A stretch of 64,000 nucleotides of DNA from Symsagittifera roscoffensis (taxonomy: Eukaryota; Xenacoelomorpha; Acoela; Convolutidae): assembly GCF_963678635.1 (NCBI RefSeq), contig NC_087062.1:35058052-35122051 (forward strand), in the 5' to 3' direction. This document shows positions 29,503 through 40,354 of this stretch, one piece after another. The notes under the pieces were generated by a model. It saw only the letters and a list, made by a program, of their open reading frames with translations. It ran no database searches and was not told the origin of the DNA. The position numbers and the translations under genes were made by a program. Numbering within the stretch: the first letter of the stretch is position 1; each line of letters begins with the position of its first letter.

Positions 29503-31390
29503 AGCACCACTCCCAATTGTACGGGTCCGTTCCGCAGCATCTGCCAGTGAAATGGAGTATGCTTCCGCAAAATTTCATCGGCAAACGGTTTCGCAATCTC
29601 AGCCAGAGCTTCTTCGTCCACTGATCCCTCTGGCAACTTAATCAAATTCAGTCGAAGTGCTTCGACCATCTCACTCCTTGCCTGTTCTCGTAAGATCTCC
29701 GGTATCACCACTCCCGGGAGGTTCTTTTCGGCTTCTTCCAAAGTCGCGAACAAACTTTGGATCAAGGGGTGCTGTCTAATCGTCACTGTCAGTCCGGTCT
29801 CATACTGGCAAGTTCTGGGGTCCGGTACTAACACCAAAGCACCATCTGGCGTTTCGATCCTTCCATCGCAACTGGGTCGTAGGAGGCAACTTCTGCAGCC
29901 GGCTATAGGTTCACCCCTCTCCTTAGCTCCTCTACTATAGTTGAAAAGAGTATAGTCGTCATCCCGTGAGGCCACCAGATAAGTCGAATCCTCTAAGTAC
30001 AAGGCTGTAGGAGTCTCGGGTAGGACAATTACCTCTTGAGGACACAACTTCAATGCATTCGTTGGTAGATCGAAGAAAAGGCTCGCCAGGCAAGAGGACT
30101 CGCTGCTCCGGGACATCGCAAAAGGTCGGAAGCAAAGCTTCAAGCGACTGCTTCCGCAAAGTTGTCTCGTCTTTCTCACAACAGCAAGTGGGTATGTACG
30201 AACTTATACTGGGTCGCTGTGGATCCTCCATTGGCTGGTTGTGGGAGAGGAATCACCCTGTAGACATCGTGCAAGCCCATCGTATGATGCACGGGGATGT
30301 TGATCAAGACATTGATTCCCCTCTTCATAATTACTGTCGACTGCACTAGCTCAAAACCATAGTACGTCATCAGCTCGGTCCGTGGGATGGCTTCCTGCAT
30401 CTTGTCCAAATGGATGCCGTCCAAGATCTTCGTCAATACTCCCAGGGGAACGAGTGTTGCTGGAATATAACCCCGGGTCAGTGAACTTAACGCATCGTCC
30501 AGGATATACCCGTAATTATGAACAGCCATTTTGAATGCTATCAATTCGGCTCTGATGGTCTCTAGGGTCTGTGAGTGATTCGCAATCACAGTTGAGTATT
30601 TGACCGCTTGACTGTAGAGGGAGTTCCATTTGTACATCTTGCACGCACTCTTGCTTTTTCGTTGATCGTCTGTTCCGCCCAAGAGATGCCTCAACATTCC
30701 TCTGAATAATTCGAAGTTCGCATTCGAGTCGTGAGAAAGCAGCTTCAGCTGGGTCTTGTTGAGGGAATGTCCAAGAAGGTGCAACCTCTCTCCGGACTCA
30801 AGTACGATGGTACGGACAGCCCCATCCAAGAACGAAGCTTCGTTGCCTAGGTGATCCATACTTGTGTCGCCTTCGCAGAGACCAAAGAAGGAGCAGAAGT
30901 GGCAGAATCCCTCTTTCAATATCGGGGCTAGGACTATCGCGGCTGCAACCCCTCCGAGTGCTGGCTTGATCCACCTTCTTCCTCTCGGAGAACTCTCTTC
31001 ATGTTTGTCGACGAAGGTCGTGGCCCGATTCCTCATCTCGTGGAGAACGGCGTCTATCTCACTGATCTCGTATTCGATTCCCTTGAATGCCAGGTAGGTT
31101 AGATTCACGAATGCTTCCTTAGTGAGACTATCCCCGCAAATCTTGCCGTTCCACTCTTTCCAACGCTCTGCCTACATATACTGGTGTTCCTGGACAGCGA
31201 TGTCCAAGAGAGTCCAATTGACTGCAGGGACCACAGGGAACGGCACTGAGACCCAAGACGTTTCCATCGCATTCGCAATGATAAGGGGAGTTTCCGCCAT
31301 GAACACTGCTCCGGCCGTTTGGTTGATCGTCACGGCAGAAGAGGGCCAAGCACCGAGGATTAGGAGGATCGCCAGTCCAACCAGCCATGA
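29421..31390 (-). pseudogene. Env-like fusion glycoprotein gene, frameshifted
   Basis: Lies where errantivirus-like elements carry env. A hydrophobic, signal-peptide-like stretch is encoded near 31385-31330 in one frame. The frame 31108-30176 contains a basic RGRR site followed by a hydrophobic Gly/Ala-rich segment, as at the furin site and fusion peptide of class I fusion proteins, then a long helical region. After a shift at about 30176 a further frame ends at 29421 with a Cys cluster and one transmembrane helix near its C-terminus. The overall architecture resembles baculovirus F / errantivirus Env, but similarity is by layout. At least two frame changes make it non-functional here. Confidence 0.6.
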
Positions 31391-31690
31391 GTTTAAATGT
31401 ACGATCTATAGTACAATTTACGATCTAAACAACACTACTGTAAGGACGAGACTACGGGGTGTGGGGCTTTAGGGTTCTCGGGTATCCCTCCCAGATTTAC
31501 CGAAGAAAACTATACTAGTCTATCGATATTTCCTTAATTACATAGCCATTCAATCAATCGTAATTTTAATATAATATCCCCATTTATCATTTCTAAGTCT
31601 AAAGTCTACACTACAAATCTCCTCCTTTTTCAATTAGATACTATTGGGGAGGGGAAAAATTATATAAATGGGACTAGTTAGGTTCAGGTT
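31390..31690 (-). other. Spacer between integrase and env
   Basis: AT-rich, no ORF. In related elements the env splice acceptor lies in such a region; I cannot point to one with confidence. Confidence 0.5.
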
Positions 31691-31694
31691 GAAG

Positions 31695-33722
31695 CTATCT
31701 CCGCTCGAATTCGTCTATCCCAAAGCGGACAGGGGGTCTTCGTCTCCGCGTTTGTCGTCCCAAGTCCTCCACACAGGGCTCAGCACTTCGCTCCCTCGGT
31801 TCATCGGTTTTGGGAAGATTGTCGGTCACTGGTTCCGGCACAGGCAAAGGTTCCTCTTCTCTCCTGGCTTCCAGTTCTACTGCGTCGTAAGTCTCCACCA
31901 CGTCCACCTCGGTAAGGGGTTGTTCCTCCTCTGGAGCTGGGTCCACTCGGGTCTCGTTATCCACTCGACTGGGGATCGGCAATTGGGGAACAGGTAGCCT
32001 TACTGGTCTTGAGTCGCGAGTCTCTTCAATGGCCATCTCCACTTCGTCATCCGTGATTCCAGGGTCGTCGAAGAATCCTGCGGATCTTGAGGGCGTAGGT
32101 CGTTTGCTTGGAAGGGCCTCGTCCACTGGCAAGTCCTCCTCTACGTAGGGCTTCAGCATAATAAAGTGCAAATATCGAACCTTCGCAGGGTTGGAGGTTC
32201 TAGCCACTTTATAATTCACCTCAGAGACCTTGGCTAAAATCACGTAAGGTCCTTCCCAAGGCAGAAAGAACTTCTTCGATTTTATCTTCTCCTTGGTCCA
32301 AACCCAAACTTTGTCGCCCGTCACATAGGGTTCTCCATGAACTCTCTTTCGATACTGGTCCTTCTGACGTCGCTGATTCGTCCCCAGTAATTCCCGAGCA
32401 CTGCTGTGGGCTTCCCGGAATTGTTCATCGAGCCATTCGATAAAACCGTCCTGTGTGGGAATCACGTCATGCGGTTTCGGATAGAATAAGTCAATCGGAT
32501 ATTGACGTTCCTGCCCATGCACCAGATTAAAAGGGGTCGCTCCCGTTGTCCTGTGTATCGTTGTATTATACACGAAATTCAAGTAGGATAACACTGTGTC
32601 CCATGTCCTCGGATTATCTGCACAATACTTCGAGACGATGTCCGCGATTACTCGATTGTGTCGCTCCACTTGTCCGTTCCCTTGGGGATGGTAAGGGGAA
32701 GTTCGGGATTTATCGATTCCTAACAGCCGGCACATCTCGTGGATTAGGTTGCTCCCAAAGTTTTTTCCTTGATCGGTATGCAAAACATTCGGGGCTCCAA
32801 GCTCTCCACTATCTCCCTGGCCACCTCCGCCGAGTCCGTAGATACTAGGGGTACCGCAATCGCAAATTTCGTGAATAGATCCGTCATCACTAATATGTGT
32901 TTCGCTCGCGATTTGGCCGCTATCGTCACGGGCCCTAGAATATCGGCTGCCACCGTACTAAATCTAATCCCCACTTTGAAAGGAACGAGTCCCGCAACTC
33001 TCTTCTTCCCTCCTGTACTTCTGGCTGCGCAAGTAAGACACCATTGAATCTTCTTCTCTACATCGGTTCTCATGGTAGGCCACCAAAACCGCTGGCGGAT
33101 TCGGGAAAGCGTCTTCGACCGCAAAGTGTCCACCACTTATCTGAGAGGAGTGCAGTTGGACCAGAATTTCCTTTCTTCCCGATGCGGGGACGACTGTCTG
33201 TAGTATCGGGTGCAAATCGTCCTTTGCGAACCACTTCTTATAGAGTATCCCATCCCTGATACTCAATTCATTCCATCTCGACCAATAGGCTAAAGCTTCG
33301 GGTCCGTACTGTATCGCCTGTTCTTTCGGAATGAGGTTCGTTCCTAACGAAGGCATATCGCACTTGTCGCCCTCTAACTCCGCCCAGTAGAACACCTGGG
33401 AAATTGCGTCATCTTCTCTTTGCAAGCTCGAAATCTCGGATGGGGTTCGCTCCCATGTGATGGCCTTTTCTTCGATTTCGGCCCCTTCCTCGTTTAGGAC
33501 TGCCACTGTCTCAATCCCTGGGGGTTTGACTCTCAGTAGCGCTTCTTCGAGGGACACGGGTTCGGGGCGTGGACCGAAGGCCTCCTCTCGTTCGCCTGGT
33601 AGCCAATCCGGTCCCTGCTCCAGCATTCGGGACAACCCATCGGCGTTCCCATGTTTATTTCCAGCGCGATGAACCACTTGAAACTCGAATTCCTGAAGTT
33701 GTTGCTGCATTCTGAACGTCAT
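31695..33722 (-). pseudogene. Integrase of the Gypsy element, frameshifted
   Basis: The frame 33722-32964 starts in the RNase H-integrase linker and the H2C2 region (QLHSSQISGGHF). Another frame (33136-32744) has TLSRIRQRFWWPTMRTDVEK, the CLTC pair and the first catalytic Asp in VAADILGPV. A third (32783-31695) has the second Asp in MHTDQGKNFGSN and the Glu in HPQGNGQVERHNR. It then has a C-terminal domain (GDKVWVWTKEKIKSKKF, GPYVILAK) and a long acidic Pro/Glu-rich tail. Catalytic residues D, D, E are present but spread over three frames, so no intact enzyme is made. No chromodomain. Confidence 0.85.
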
Positions 33723-33731
33723 CCCATCGGG

Positions 33732-34724
33732 TTATTTCTGTTTGAACAGCCATTGGAGGCTCGAGTGGTCTGTCCGAAGAACAAACTTCACCCCCCAGAT
33801 GTAGGACTTGAACCATTTCACTGCCTGAACCACCGCCAGCGCTTCACGTTTCGTCGTGGAATAATTCGTTTCCGTTTTCGAGAGAACCCGACTCGCAAAC
33901 ACTAATGGCCGTTCGTCGCCGTCGATGACATTGGACGGTACTGCCCCCAGACTCGTATTACTCGCGTCCGTGTCCACGATGAAACTCCCAGTGTAGTCTG
34001 GAAATTCCAAGACCGGAGCGGTGATGAGCTCCCGTCGTAATCGTTCGAAGGCCTCCTGGCATTCGTCGGTCCACACGAAAGGCATCTTCTTTTTGGTCAG
34101 GGATGACAATGGGCTAGCTATCCCCGCAAAATCCTTCACAAATCGACGATAGTAATTGCAGAATCCTAGGAAGGACCTCACACCCTTCACGGTGGTGGGT
34201 ACTGGCCAGTTGGAAATTACTTCCACTTTTTTGGGGTCTACTTGAATTCCTTCGCTTCCAATGATGTGGCTCAAGTAGATGACTTCCTTTTGAACCAATC
34301 GGCATTTCTTTGGTTTCAGTTTTAGGTTCGCAGCTCTCAAAAGTTGGAAGGTAACCCGCAGTTGCTTAAAGTGGTCATCCTCAGTAGGACTGTAGACCAG
34401 TTCGTCGTCCAAAAACACTAGAGCCCACTTCCACAAGTGCTCCTGAACAACTCGTTCATCAACCGTTGAAAGGTTCCCGGGGCATTGGATAATCCGAATG
34501 GCATCATGACATACTCGTAGAATCCGCCACCAGGAGTGACGAAGGCTGTCTTGTGTCGGTCCTCTTCGGCCACTGGGACTTGCCAATAACCGCTTGCCAA
34601 AACCATGGAGGAAAAATACTTCTGACCATTCAGTGCATCGAAGGTCTGATGTATCTTCGGAATTGGGAAAGCATCCTTGACAGTCACGTCGTTCAACTTC
34701 CTGTAGTCCACGCAGAACCGCCAA
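33732..34724 (-). pseudogene. RT C-terminal half and RNase H of the Gypsy element
   Basis: From about 34420 the frame shows the RT catalytic loop VFLDDELVYS (LDD, normal for Gypsy FLDD), NLKLKPKKCRL, and SFLGFCNYYRRFVKDFAGIASPL. RNase H follows: FIVDTDASNTSLGAV, ETNYSTTKREALAVV and FVLRTDHSSLQWLF. The part of this frame upstream of 34420 overlaps the preceding RT frame and is a shadow. The frame change near 34418-34440 splits the RT between two frames. Confidence 0.85.
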
Positions 34725-35824
34725 CTGCCGTCTTTCTTCGTCTGGAGGACAATTGGGGCGCTATATGGGCTTTTAGAGGGCTGGATCACTCCCCTCTTCA
34801 ACATGATCTGAACTTCTTCTCGAATGATGGGTAACTTGGCAGGGGAAGCCCGGTGAGGGGGAATTTTGATCGGGCAAGTATCCCCGGTGTCGATCCTGAG
34901 CGGCACTAGGTTAGTCTGACCCAATTCCGCGTCCGTTAAAGCAAACACGTCTCTATACTCCTGAACTAACTTCTTCAGTCGTATTCTTTCTGTCTCGGTC
35001 ACATCAGGGGCTGATAATCCAAGGATCTTCTCAACATCTTCATCTAGGTGCCGTTGGGCCTGTCCTTGAAGACATTCGGGTTCACCTCCATCGACGGCTT
35101 GTACTTCGTGATCCCCCTTGATTGACGACCAACCGTCCACGACATCGCCCGGTCCATACGAAGGTTCCGATCCAACCTCTGGGACTGTCGAGTAAGCCGG
35201 AAGAAGGCTAGGGGGTGGGTCAGGGGGAATAATCCTCGGGGGACCACTAATCGCTCGGGCAGGGTTGGCTGGGGACGTTGTCGCTGTCAATGTTTCATAG
35301 TGAAGGGGAACTATGGAGCCCTCTTTGGTTCCCGTCCACAAAATGTCGCATTGGAAGTCCAAGGAACACTCATGCTCCTTCAAAGATCTGAGACTGATGA
35401 TCACTGGTGCTTTCAATTCGGGCACTACTAGGGCTTCAATTTCGTCGTCGATTGAACCCAGTTCCAGCGTCGTCGTAACCCATCCGTCTACTTCAATCGG
35501 GCGTCCATCTGCTGTCTCCAGAGTTCCCTTGTATGGTTGTAGGGCCCGTCCTGACACTAGAGTTCGATAGACCTCGCTTCGAATGAGGTTTGTAGTCGCC
35601 CCAGTATCCACTAGGGCTTTCACTGGGGTCCCGCCCAGTCGCGCATCTACTATTAATCCAGAGGGTGCTTCGGGTACTTGGCAGACACTAACGAACTCCA
35701 ACGACGTCTCGGTCTGGCACTGGATGCTCGAGGTAGGTTTCGGTTCTTCGGACCGGATGGGGACCGTTTCATGGAATAGGGAGTGGACTTGTTCTATTCC
35801 ACTTGGTCCGTCAGTCCGCTTCAT
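34418..35824 (-). pseudogene. Aspartic protease and RT N-terminal half of the Gypsy element
   Basis: A 468-codon frame. The retropepsin motif LVDTGATTNLIRSEVY is near residues 69-85. RT motifs follow: YSAPIVLQTKKDGSWRFCVDYRKLN, DAFPIPKIHQTFDALNGQKYFSSMVLASGYWQV and FVTPGGGFYEYVMMPFGLSNAPGTFQRLM-type signatures near the end. It lies about 120 bases after gag, separated by a C9/T6 run (35875-35890), and is in another frame from gag, so it would need frameshifting or a separate start. It is counted as broken because the RT runs out of frame at 34418. Confidence 0.85.
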
Positions 35825-35944
35825 GATCTGAGGGGTACTCTGGGGTTTGGGATCCGATTGAGGGTTGGGGTGGGAAAAAAGGGGGGGGGTTGACTAACTG
35901 TTGCTTCTTGAAATCGGCCGGGACGAAGCCTCCCTGGTACATAT

Positions 35945-36976
35945 TTACAGTCCCGGCCCTTGGTAGTTTAAATGGTCCGACGTTTTATGAGGGCATTCCT
36001 TTGCAAAATGTCCGGGCTGCCCACAAGAGAAACAACTTCCCCGGGGAATCTGGTTTTTCGTCCCATACCGCCCTCCGTTACCAGGGGGAAAGTTAGAGCG
36101 GTTTTCTTCTTGATAGGGTTCGAACAGCTGACGGGGGCGCTGCTGAGCTTCCTGTCGCTGTAGGTTCTCCGGGTGGGGGGCGGGGATAATAGAGTTAACG
36201 AATCTATTCATCATAGCGGTCATATTCTGCATCTGGGTCAGGAGGTCGCTCTGTACACTCACCAACTGGTCGATCCTGGGGTCTGCGGCTACCAGCTGAC
36301 GTCCCGGGTTCGCTGCTGCCTGAGACCCCTGCCCATTAGACCCACTTCTACCACGGCTCGCTTCAGGTCCTCGCTCCGGGACAGTCTCAGCCACATTCGC
36401 CAGGTGAAGCTTCCTCCGATTCCTGGCCCTGGACGACTTGTTCACTACCTCTAACGCCTGAGCTCGGGCCACTGCTTGTGCCAAACTGCCCAGTTCCTCG
36501 CGTAACAACAGGTCTTGCAAATCCACATCGAATAGTCCATCGACAAGCATTCGCTACATCTCCCAGGGATCGAAATCTTTCTCGTTTTGCATTAAGTTCT
36601 TGAACTCGGCCCGTGCGCCTGCTTGGGTGTGGAAGGGCATCATTCGATGGTCGAGTTCCGCCAACATTCGTCCCAGAGTCGGGTCGTCGAACCCGTCAAC
36701 TTCCTCTCGGAAGTGCGCTGGCATACTCGTGAATTCGTCTAACGCCCAACCTGTCAAACATGTTGACAAGACCATCCGAGCCTGTTCGTCGTCCCACCTG
36801 TTCGCGTCGGGGACCCACGCGAAATGCTTTCTCCAGTCAGCCCAATTCTGATAACTGTTCGAAGGAAACCGGTCTGGTCGGATCGTACCAAATCCGAACA
36901 CACCTTGCTGTCAATCGAGGGCGTTCGCCGCTGCCACTGCAGCTTCCGCCATAAGCTGTCTATCCTGTTCGTTCAT
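35945..36976 (-). pseudogene. gag of the Gypsy element, two in-frame stops
   Basis: One frame runs from the ATG at 36976 to 35945. It is interrupted by TGA at 36911-36913 and TAG at 36554-36556. The capsid-like part is WADWRKHFAWVPDANRW to EFKNLMQNEKDFDPWEM. The nucleocapsid part has a single CCHC knuckle, CFSCGQPGHFAKEC, near the end. The length (about 343 codons) and the single knuckle suit Gypsy elements. Both stops differ by one transition from common sense codons. Confidence 0.8.
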
Positions 36977-37049
36977 GGCAATCGTCTGTCGATTGTTCGT
37001 TCGCACTGCTTGTCTTCACGCACAAATCGTCGTTGCAGCTAAAATCCAG

Positions 37050-37073
37050 AATCGAGCCCACCCAGGAGCACCA
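37050..37073 (-). promoter_or_regulatory. Primer-binding site
   Basis: One base inside the 5' LTR, the minus strand reads TGGTGCTCCTGGGTGGGCTC. The complement is a tRNA 3' end: a T-arm-like GAATCGAGCCC, seven acceptor bases and terminal CCA. The tRNA identity was not determined. Confidence 0.75.
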
Positions 37074-37743
37074 CTGTAAACGTGGGGGAATTCACAATAT
37101 CTCTAGGCCGGCTTTTCTCACTCGCTATCGTCCTTCGCACCGCCGCGACATGTTCCCTTTAGTACTGGGGTCAGTGGGGCAACCGATTCCCGGTACTGCT
37201 TACAATCCCAAAAGGGTTGATTTGGTATTTGGCTTCTCTGTATCGTACTATGCTGCTTGCCCCGTGATCTGTGCTCTTCCGACTGTATCTCACTCGTCAA
37301 TCAATAGTCGATCGCAACAACAATTCCAATAATTAGAATGAATTAAGAAATAAATATAACCAAATACAGAGTAGCCTATAAATGGCTGGAATATAAATTA
37401 TTCATTCAGTCAATGGAATGGGTCCGCGATTACTATTATTTAACCCCCTGCTTTCTGCAGTTCAATTAACACCTTACTATTAACTAACTAACTAACGTTC
37501 TCCTCGAGAACCTCTTTCAATATCGATCGTTCAACAACGATCCCACTATCCTCTAGATAGCCTAACTTGTATCCACTAACTAACTTAGTCACGTTAACAA
37601 GTCTTCCAACTCGTTCCCACTTTACTTTGAGAATAAAGCGACTACCTTAGCTTGTAGCTCCAAATTTTCCTCACTAACTCAATGAGATACGACTTATTAA
37701 CAATAAACTCTAAATCGTTCTTCACGAAGCTAACGTCACCCCC

Positions 37744-38511
37744 GTGTTACGTAACTTACATAAAACCGCCCTAGAGCACAGCGGAAATTACCTCGAGTTA
37801 TATCGAGAAGCGCGAACAACAAACTTTATAGAGGGAAACCTCCAATCCAAGTGCAGGGATGTCTGCTTCGCGTGTATCAAATGTACCGAAGCCAGGATGA
37901 TCTTATCCGACGAGGTCCCTATGCTGCACCTAACGGCCAAGACCCGCGAACGAATATGCCGGACGATTATGACACCGGTATATAAAGCGAAGGGAAATCG
38001 TACGCATAAGCCTCGCGTCCCTGTCTTCGTTGCCGGGAAAAAGCCTATCGCCACTCAAGACTGCGATAGTGCTAACGTTAATACGCACGAACCAATTACG
38101 ATTGAAGGTGCTTGTACTCTTTCTTCTTGTTTACTGGATTGCATACATTACCTTATTACCGGGAGAAATGTACAGTCGTACCGTCTGTAACGAACCTTAG
38201 GGGATCGGCAATCGCGTGAACGAGGACTATTAAATTCTTTCTACTACCCTTATCACGATCCCAACAAAACGTTATTGTCCCGAGGAGTCATTGATTCCGA
38301 CATGCACCTTCTCGCCGAAATGCTCGGGGTACATATCTACGAGTACCGGACCGAATTAAGTCCCCCTAGATGGAATTACATCGCGGGGAAAAAACACGGT
38401 CAAAACGGATCGGAAGCCATTTACCTCCAATACTGGATGCAACATGAGGGGGTTCATAAGGGGGAGGGGCATGTCGCCATTATTACGGGGATGCGCCCAA
38501 AATCGACATAA
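37744..38511 (+). pseudogene. LTR antisense gene 1, inactive copy in the 5' LTR
   Basis: Homologous to 27077-27844. The start codon is GTG instead of ATG, and CAA is TAA at 38188-38190, ending the frame after 148 codons before the OTU-like half is complete. The remainder is open at 38275-38511. Confidence 0.75.
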
Positions 38512-38558
38512 TTTTCTTCAAAATCCATTTTACTTTCACCTTTACGTATTATTACATA

Positions 38559-39577
38559 CAGTGCTGATTTAAATTATCCGGACAAAACGAACAAAACTTG
38601 AATTTTCAAACGCGTTTTTCTTAAATTGGGTTAAGATTAGACAAAAAGTGAAGAGAACAAAAGTTGCTTAGAATTTCACCAGAATTAATATGGTGCAACT
38701 TTTTCTCCGAAATTCTCAACCAAAATTTTACCCCAAAAATGGGTCATTTTGGCTTTTTCAATTAATCAAGAATTACACTGAAACTACTTTGTTAATTGAT
38801 GACAAATAAAAATCACAAGAAGCCTCATACACAGCTCAACAAAGTTCTAGAAAGGTTAAATCTCCAAAATTTGAGTAAATTGGTTAAAATTTGTTTTTAA
38901 GCAAAGATTTTGGGTTTTATATAGTAAAAATCACATTTCTTGACTATCAAGCAAAAATCTCTTATACAGGTTGCTTAGAATGTCATCAGAATTAATATGC
39001 TTTTTCCCCCAAAATTTTACTCCAAAAATGGGTTATTCTGGCTTTTTTCAATTAATCAGGAATTACGCTGATATTTTTTGTTTATTGATGAGAAATATAT
39101 ATCACAAGAAGCGTCCTACATAGCCCACCAAAGTTTAAGAAGGGTTAAATCTCCAAAAATTTGCGCAAATTGTTTAAAATTTATTTTTAAACAGAGATTC
39201 TGGGTTTTATATAGTAAAAATCACAATTATTGACAATCAAGTGAAAATTTTTTCATTTATACTGGTTTTTAGAGATTTAATCCTTCTTAAACTTTGTTGA
39301 GCTGCGTGAGACGCTTCCTGTGATATAATTTTCTCATCAATTAACAAAGTAGTTTCAGCGTAATTCTTGATTAATTGAAAAAAGCCAAAATGACCCATTT
39401 TGGGGTAAAATTTTTGTTGAGAATTTCGGAGAAAAAATGGCACCATATTAATTCTGGTGAAATTCTAAGCAACTTTTGTCCTCTTCACTTTTTGTCTAAT
39501 CTTAACCCAATTTAAGAAAAACGCGTTTGAAAATTCAAGTTTTGTTCGTTTCGTCCGGATAATTTGAATCAGCACTG
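38559..39577. mobile_element. Foldback element with TA duplication (Tc1/mariner-like MITE)
   Basis: 1019 bp, absent from the left LTR, with TA at both flanks (38557-38558 and 39578-39579). Ends are CAGTGCTGATT and AATCAGCACTG, and the inverted repeats extend about 300 bp with few mismatches. TA duplication and CAGTGCTGA-type ends suit the Tc1/mariner (pogo-like) superfamily. Inside, a 200-bp segment occurs three times: two direct copies (about 38765-38960 and 39055-39245) and one inverted copy in the right arm. No transposase is encoded. Confidence 0.9.
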
Positions 39578-39904
39578 TATATCCCCCTCATTTTCATCTT
39601 GTTATTTAATTTCGACCATTTTGGGTATATATTATGCACATGCTTCGATTCGTTCAATTCTGACAAATATTTACTAAAAAAATATTTACCAGCTTATAGG
39701 ACGTTCGATTTTGGGCTGTGCCAATCATTCTAACTCGAATCACTGCTGTTTCAAGCCAATTTAAAACGTGAGTATACTTCGGTATAAACTTTCAATAATT
39801 TGGTTTGAATATTTTGCAACTTGTATTTTAGCCTTTCTTTTCACTTAACTTAGAAACAACTCCTTTTTATCCTATTTAGAATCTATTTCTACAACAAAAA
39901 CAAC

Positions 39905-40257
39905 ATGCCGTATCAAAACATCTGGCTGCTCAACCTTGAGGGGGTTTGGCCCGAGGCGGACCCCTTCTTTTGGTTCATTCAACCTCAAAAAAAGGAATTC
40001 CCAGTCAGAGTCCTTAACATCCGCGCGGCAGCACGCTTGGGAGACAAAAAAACGAGTTTGACGTGTTCCCTTTGTGGATCACCTTCTTTCGGGACGGCCA
40101 AGAGGACGTCGCTGCGCTGAATCCGGGGAGCCCCGTCGCCCAGGAGTTAATGGGCCAGTTACGAAAGTGGGCCAAAAAGTTGGGCTCAAGTCAGAAAGAA
40201 CTGGCGGGCGACATTGGTGAGGTCGGGTCACTCGTTGACCTGGCCTCCGAGTCTTGA
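39905..40257 (+). CDS. LTR antisense gene 2, copy in the 5' LTR
   Basis: Identical in sequence to 28217-28569, including the A7 frame change and the candidate upstream intron. It lies on the far side of the foldback insertion from gene 1, so any shared transcript would cross that element. Confidence 0.45.
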
Positions 40258-40354
40258 TGCTAAATCGTAATTGTATATATATATTCAGATTCAATTTACT
40301 TATGAAGCTGCGTTTTCCGGCTATATGAGTTTAGGTACAATCACACATTCTACA

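Larger units (their letters stand above)
26408..40354 (-). mobile_element. Complete Ty3/Gypsy-type LTR retroelement with env-like region
   Basis: LTRs of 2259 bp (left) and 3280 bp (right; 2259 bp without a 1021-bp insertion) begin TG and end CA. They are flanked by the same 5 bases, CTGGG, at 26403-26407 and 40355-40359. On the minus strand the order is 5' LTR (right), primer-binding site, gag, protease-RT-RNase H-integrase, env-like region, polypurine tract, 3' LTR (left). The pol order (RT-RH-IN) and the env place it near the errantivirus-like Gypsy elements. The LTRs differ at about 30 sites, nearly all in one half. All internal genes carry breaks, so this copy is dead although not old. 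Unusually, each LTR carries antisense genes. Confidence 0.95.
37075..40354 (-). repeat. 5' LTR, interrupted by a foldback transposon
   Basis: Homologous to 26408-28666 at a constant offset of 10667 up to 38558. A 1019-bp element plus a TA duplication is then inserted, and homology resumes at 39580 to 40354. Its antisense OTU-like gene is disabled (ATG changed to GTG, plus a nonsense change at about 38188). Confidence 0.93.

Noticed and set aside
35875-35890. The C9/T6 run between gag and protease as the gag-pol frameshift site
   Set aside because: The gag frame stops before reaching it (35945), so it cannot act on gag ribosomes in this copy; the run may simply be an indel-prone homopolymer.
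32546-36851. Plus-strand frames opposite gag and pol
   Set aside because: They are shadows of the minus-strand retroelement genes; unlike the LTR antisense frames they show no domain pattern.
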